A DNA stretch of 7,713 bases from assembly GCA_038229875.1 (NCBI GenBank), contig JBBROA010000160.1, forward strand, positions 1 through 7,713. Reading direction: 5' to 3'. Positions within the stretch are counted from its first letter, which is position 1. Each line of letters opens with the position of its first letter. Below the pieces are notes generated by a model. It searched no databases. It was not told the origin of the DNA and saw only the letters and a list, made by a program, of their open reading frames with translations. Position numbers and translations under genes: made by a program. Below, piece by piece: positions 5,396-7,713 of the stretch. This stretch comes from JALYUA01 sp038229875 (GTDB lineage: Bacteria; Acidobacteriota; Thermoanaerobaculia; UBA5066; Gp7-AA6).

Positions 5396-6121
5396 ATGAT
5401 TTTCGCCAATTCCATGGCATTTCTGCTGGCGCTCGCGCTTGCCCTCTTCGGCTTCCCCGCGCCCACTCCCGGGGCCGGCCGCGAGGCGTCTTCCCCCGCA
5501 GGCAGCATCTCCGGCCGCGTCACGATCGTGAAGGCCGGCGCGCCTCTGTCGGAGGCGGCGAACGCGGTCGTCTGGATCGAAGGGTTGCATTCACCGGGGG
5601 CGCCCGGCCGGCCCTCGCGTGCCGAGATGAAGAGCCAGGGGAAGAAGTTCGTCCCGCGCGTGATTGCGGTCTCTCGCGCCGGGGAGGTGCAGTTTCCCAA
5701 CGCCGACCCGATCTACCACAACGTTTTTTCCGTCTCGGCGCCGAACCGCTTCGACCTGGGCCTCTACCGAAGCGGAGGCTCGAAGGAAAAGCGCTTCGAG
5801 GAGCCCGGGCTCGTGCGCGTCTACTGCAACATCCATCCGCAGATGGTCGGTTTCGTGATGGTGGTCGATTCCGACTACGCGGCCGTGACGGGACCGGACG
5901 GTTCGTTCCGGTTCGGGGGGGTCCCTCCCGGAAACTGGACCGTGCGCGCGTGGCAGGAAGAGGGCGGCGAAGCGCAGGCGCCCGTTTCCCTCCGCGCGAG
6001 GATGGAGACTCCCGCCATCGCGCTGACGATGGACGCGTCGGCGTACAAGACGCAGCCCCACAAGAACAAGTACGGGAAGGAATACCCGCCCGCCGCCCCC
6101 TCGGACGATGAGCGTTACTGA
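5396..6121 (+). CDS. Exported blue-copper (cupredoxin) protein with Ig-like regulatory fold
   Basis: A 241-residue protein with an N-terminal hydrophobic export segment (about 7-20), no basic n-region and no lipobox. Residues 37-63 (SISGRVTIVKAGAPL onwards) look like the first strands of a carboxypeptidase-regulatory-like beta-sandwich. Residues 85-157 form a cupredoxin unit with the four type-1 copper ligands expected: His108 in IYHNVFS, then Cys144, His147 and Met150 in VYCNIHPQM. Residues 165-186 (TGPDGSFRFGGVPPGNWTVRAW) resume the regulatory-like fold. A lysine- and tyrosine-rich tail follows. It probably carries electrons or binds copper in the periplasm; the partner is unknown. Similar proteins are often labelled plastocyanin-like or methylamine-utilisation proteins. 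The ribosome binding site is weak (CCGGA at 5386-5390), and Met7 is a possible alternative start. The last 14 nt overlap the kinase gene, implying coupled translation. Confidence 0.85.
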   Translation: MIFANSMAFLLALALALFGFPAPTPGAGREASSPAGSISGRVTIVKAGAPLSEAANAVVWIEGLHSPGAPGRPSRAEMKSQGKKFVPRVIAVSRAGEVQFPNADPIYHNVFSVSAPNRFDLGLYRSGGSKEKRFEEPGLVRVYCNIHPQMVGFVMVVDSDYAAVTGPDGSFRFGGVPPGNWTVRAWQEEGGEAQAPVSLRARMETPAIALTMDASAYKTQPHKNKYGKEYPPAAPSDDERY

Positions 6122-7713
6122 GCCCCCGTCCTCCTCGCTGACCGCGGGCACGGGAACGAGCATCCCGATCCGCGGGTTGAAGCTGCCGCCCCCGAAGCCT
6201 CCCCGGTTTTCCCTGTCGCTCAAGATCTTCGCGGGCGCCGCGCTCCTGATCCTCATCTCCGTGGGAGGGGCCATCGCCATTTCCGCGTACCGGTCGCGCC
6301 GTGTCGCCGACGCGAAGATCGCGGAAGATCTCAAGAAGGCGGGCCCGGCCTGGGAATCCTTCGAGCAGAACCGGTACGCGGGGCTGCAGCGCGCGTTGGC
6401 TGTCGTCGTCAACAACGCCGGAATCATCTCGATGATGACGAGCGACGTGGATCCGGCGACGGCGTTCGACACGCTGAAAAATGAGCAGGCGTCCGGGACA
6501 CGGGCGGATTTCCTGATCGCGGTCAACCCGCAGGGAACGGCGTTCCTGCGGACGGACAAGCCGCTTCCCTACTCCGCGGACCTCTCGCGCGTGCCCACGA
6601 TCGCCGCGGCGCTCGAGGGCGAGAAGACCTCCGGAATCTGGCTCTCGGGTGGAAAGCTGTACAACGTGGTCGCCGCGCCGGTCCTCGAAGGCGGCACCCG
6701 GATCGTCGGCGTGATCGCCGCCGCGTTTCAGATCAACGACGAGGTGGCGATCGCGTTCAAGTCGCTCATGAACGCCGAAGTGGTGTTCCTCGCCGATGAA
6801 GCGAAGCCGAAGGAGCCGGGGCGGCCGATTCTCGCCGCCTCCACGCTGCAGAACCGAAGCGCGAGCGTTCTCGAGGCCGTGCGCCGCCGCCCCGACCTGA
6901 TCAACGCGGTCCTGCGGCAGGGGCGAACGATCGGTCCGCTCCCCCTCGATCTTTCGGGCGAGACCTACCTCGCGTACTTCGTCCCGCTCCGGTCCTCGAC
7001 CGACGCACTGGTGGGCTCCGCGGTCGCGCTGCGCAGCCGGGAAAAGGAGCTCGCGGCGTTCCGCACGATCCAGAACACGCAGGTGTACGTCGGGCTCGCC
7101 GCGCTTTTAGTCGCGTTCGTCCTCTCGTTCGTGCTCGCCCGCCGGATCACCGGCCCGCTCGCCCGCCTGCTCCGCGCGACGGAAGAGGTGCGCGTGGGGA
7201 ACCTCGAGACCCCGGACCTTCCGATCGACTCCAAGGACGAGATCGGCATCCTCGCGAGATCGTTCCGGGCGATGCTCGAAGAGCTGAAGGAAAAGGAAGC
7301 GCTCGAAAAGTATCTCGGTGCGTTGACGCTGAATCTGGGCGACGAAGGCATGACGCTGGCGGCTTCGGGCAGGGTTCGCATGACCGCCGACATTCCAGGC
7401 TCCCGATCCGCGGAGCCCCAGGTCGGGACTCTCTTCGCATCGCGCTACGAAATTCAGTCCATCCTCGGCAAAGGCGGCATGGGGATCGTGTACAAGGCGC
7501 TGGACAGGGATCTCGAGGACCTGGTCGCGATCAAGACTCTGCGCAGCGAGGCGCTCTCCGCGGATCCGACCCTTCTCGACCGCTTCAAGCAGGAGATCCG
7601 GCTCGCGCGCAAGATCACGCACCCGAACATCCTTCGCACCCACGACCTCGGGGAGACGGGAGGGGTGCGCTACCTCTCGATGGAGTTCGTCAAGGGAATC
7701 ACGCTGAAACACC
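6108..7713 (+). CDS. Transmembrane sensor Ser/Thr protein kinase (3' end missing)
   Basis: An open frame running off the window; 535 codons are visible. After a proline-rich cytoplasmic N-terminus there is a first membrane segment (about 39-61). An extracytoplasmic region of about 265 residues follows, with Cache-like strands such as ADFLIAVNPQGTAFLRT (133-149) and LYNVVAAPVL (184-193). A second membrane segment lies at about 325-345, then a HAMP domain (343-395) with ITGPLARLL and the DEIGILARSF motif, and a linker (396-444). The Hanks-type kinase domain begins near 447: glycine loop LGKGGMGIVYKA (453-464), ATP-anchoring Lys476 in VAIK, helix C Glu496, and hinge MEFVKG (525-530). The catalytic loop lies beyond the edge, so activity cannot be judged. 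ATG 6108 overlaps the cupredoxin stop by 14 nt and has no clear Shine-Dalgarno, fitting translational coupling. It probably senses a periplasmic signal and phosphorylates cytoplasmic proteins; the ligand is unknown. Confidence 0.88.
   Translation, partial: MSVTEPPSSSLTAGTGTSIPIRGLKLPPPKPPRFSLSLKIFAGAALLILISVGGAIAISAYRSRRVADAKIAEDLKKAGPAWESFEQNRYAGLQRALAVVVNNAGIISMMTSDVDPATAFDTLKNEQASGTRADFLIAVNPQGTAFLRTDKPLPYSADLSRVPTIAAALEGEKTSGIWLSGGKLYNVVAAPVLEGGTRIVGVIAAAFQINDEVAIAFKSLMNAEVVFLADEAKPKEPGRPILAASTLQNRSASVLEAVRRRPDLINAVLRQGRTIGPLPLDLSGETYLAYFVPLRSSTDALVGSAVALRSREKELAAFRTIQNTQVYVGLAALLVAFVLSFVLARRITGPLARLLRATEEVRVGNLETPDLPIDSKDEIGILARSFRAMLEELKEKEALEKYLGALTLNLGDEGMTLAASGRVRMTADIPGSRSAEPQVGTLFASRYEIQSILGKGGMGIVYKALDRDLEDLVAIKTLRSEALSADPTLLDRFKQEIRLARKITHPNILRTHDLGETGGVRYLSMEFVKGITLKH

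Noticed and set aside
5306..5590. A 94-codon minus-strand frame ending at the TGA
   Set aside because: Its last 13 residues are the true start of the selenoprotein. The upstream part is antisense to the cupredoxin gene and has no ribosome binding site, whereas the internal ATG at 5347 has an excellent one.
5272..6111. A 279-codon plus-strand frame overlapping the cupredoxin gene
   Set aside because: It is Arg-rich, has no family motifs, and overlaps the cupredoxin in another frame where copper ligands and a signal segment are clear.
5591..6559. A 322-codon minus-strand frame
   Set aside because: It is antisense to the cupredoxin and kinase genes, with low-complexity Arg/Val-rich sequence and no motif.
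7107..7712. A 201-codon minus-strand frame at the right edge
   Set aside because: It is antisense to the HAMP and kinase domains, whose motifs on the plus strand are unmistakable.

Overview
The window is GC-rich bacterial DNA with strong G/C preference at third codon positions in every gene. A Hanks-type Ser/Thr kinase carrying an N-terminal sensor and HAMP, a blue-copper protein built into a carboxypeptidase-regulatory-like fold, and an apparent selenoprotein would fit Acidobacteriota (for example a Thermoanaerobaculia-like lineage) or a related soil/sediment group. This taxonomic guess is inference of modest confidence.

Layout. Positions 79-2841 (+) form a compact threonine-catabolism operon: tdh (threonine 3-dehydrogenase), an unrecognised 155-residue gene, and kbl (2-amino-3-ketobutyrate CoA ligase). 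Tdh oxidises threonine to 2-amino-3-ketobutyrate, and Kbl splits it with CoA into glycine and acetyl-CoA. Convergent to the operon is a bacterial OPT-family transporter (2913-4940, -), with a good promoter -10 box and ribosome binding site. A hairpin lies between the two 3' ends.

The most interesting part is 5132-5347 (-). This is a 72-codon gene for a small glutaredoxin-like protein whose catalytic cysteine position is an in-frame TGA (active site U-P-Y-T). It has a near-perfect Shine-Dalgarno sequence, an intact glutaredoxin frame after the TGA, and a possible SECIS hairpin just downstream of the TGA. It is most simply read as a selenocysteine protein that ordinary gene calling would miss or cut to 13 residues. 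A 26-bp perfect palindrome follows its 3' end.

Divergent from it, with 48 bp between start codons, is a second two-gene unit (+). It encodes an exported type-1 copper (cupredoxin) protein (5396-6121), overlapped by 14 nt by a transmembrane sensor Ser/Thr kinase (6108 to the window edge). The kinase has TM - extracytoplasmic sensor - TM - HAMP - kinase order and is cut off inside the kinase N-lobe. The selenoprotein, copper protein and sensor kinase may form a redox-related neighbourhood, but adjacency is the only evidence for that.
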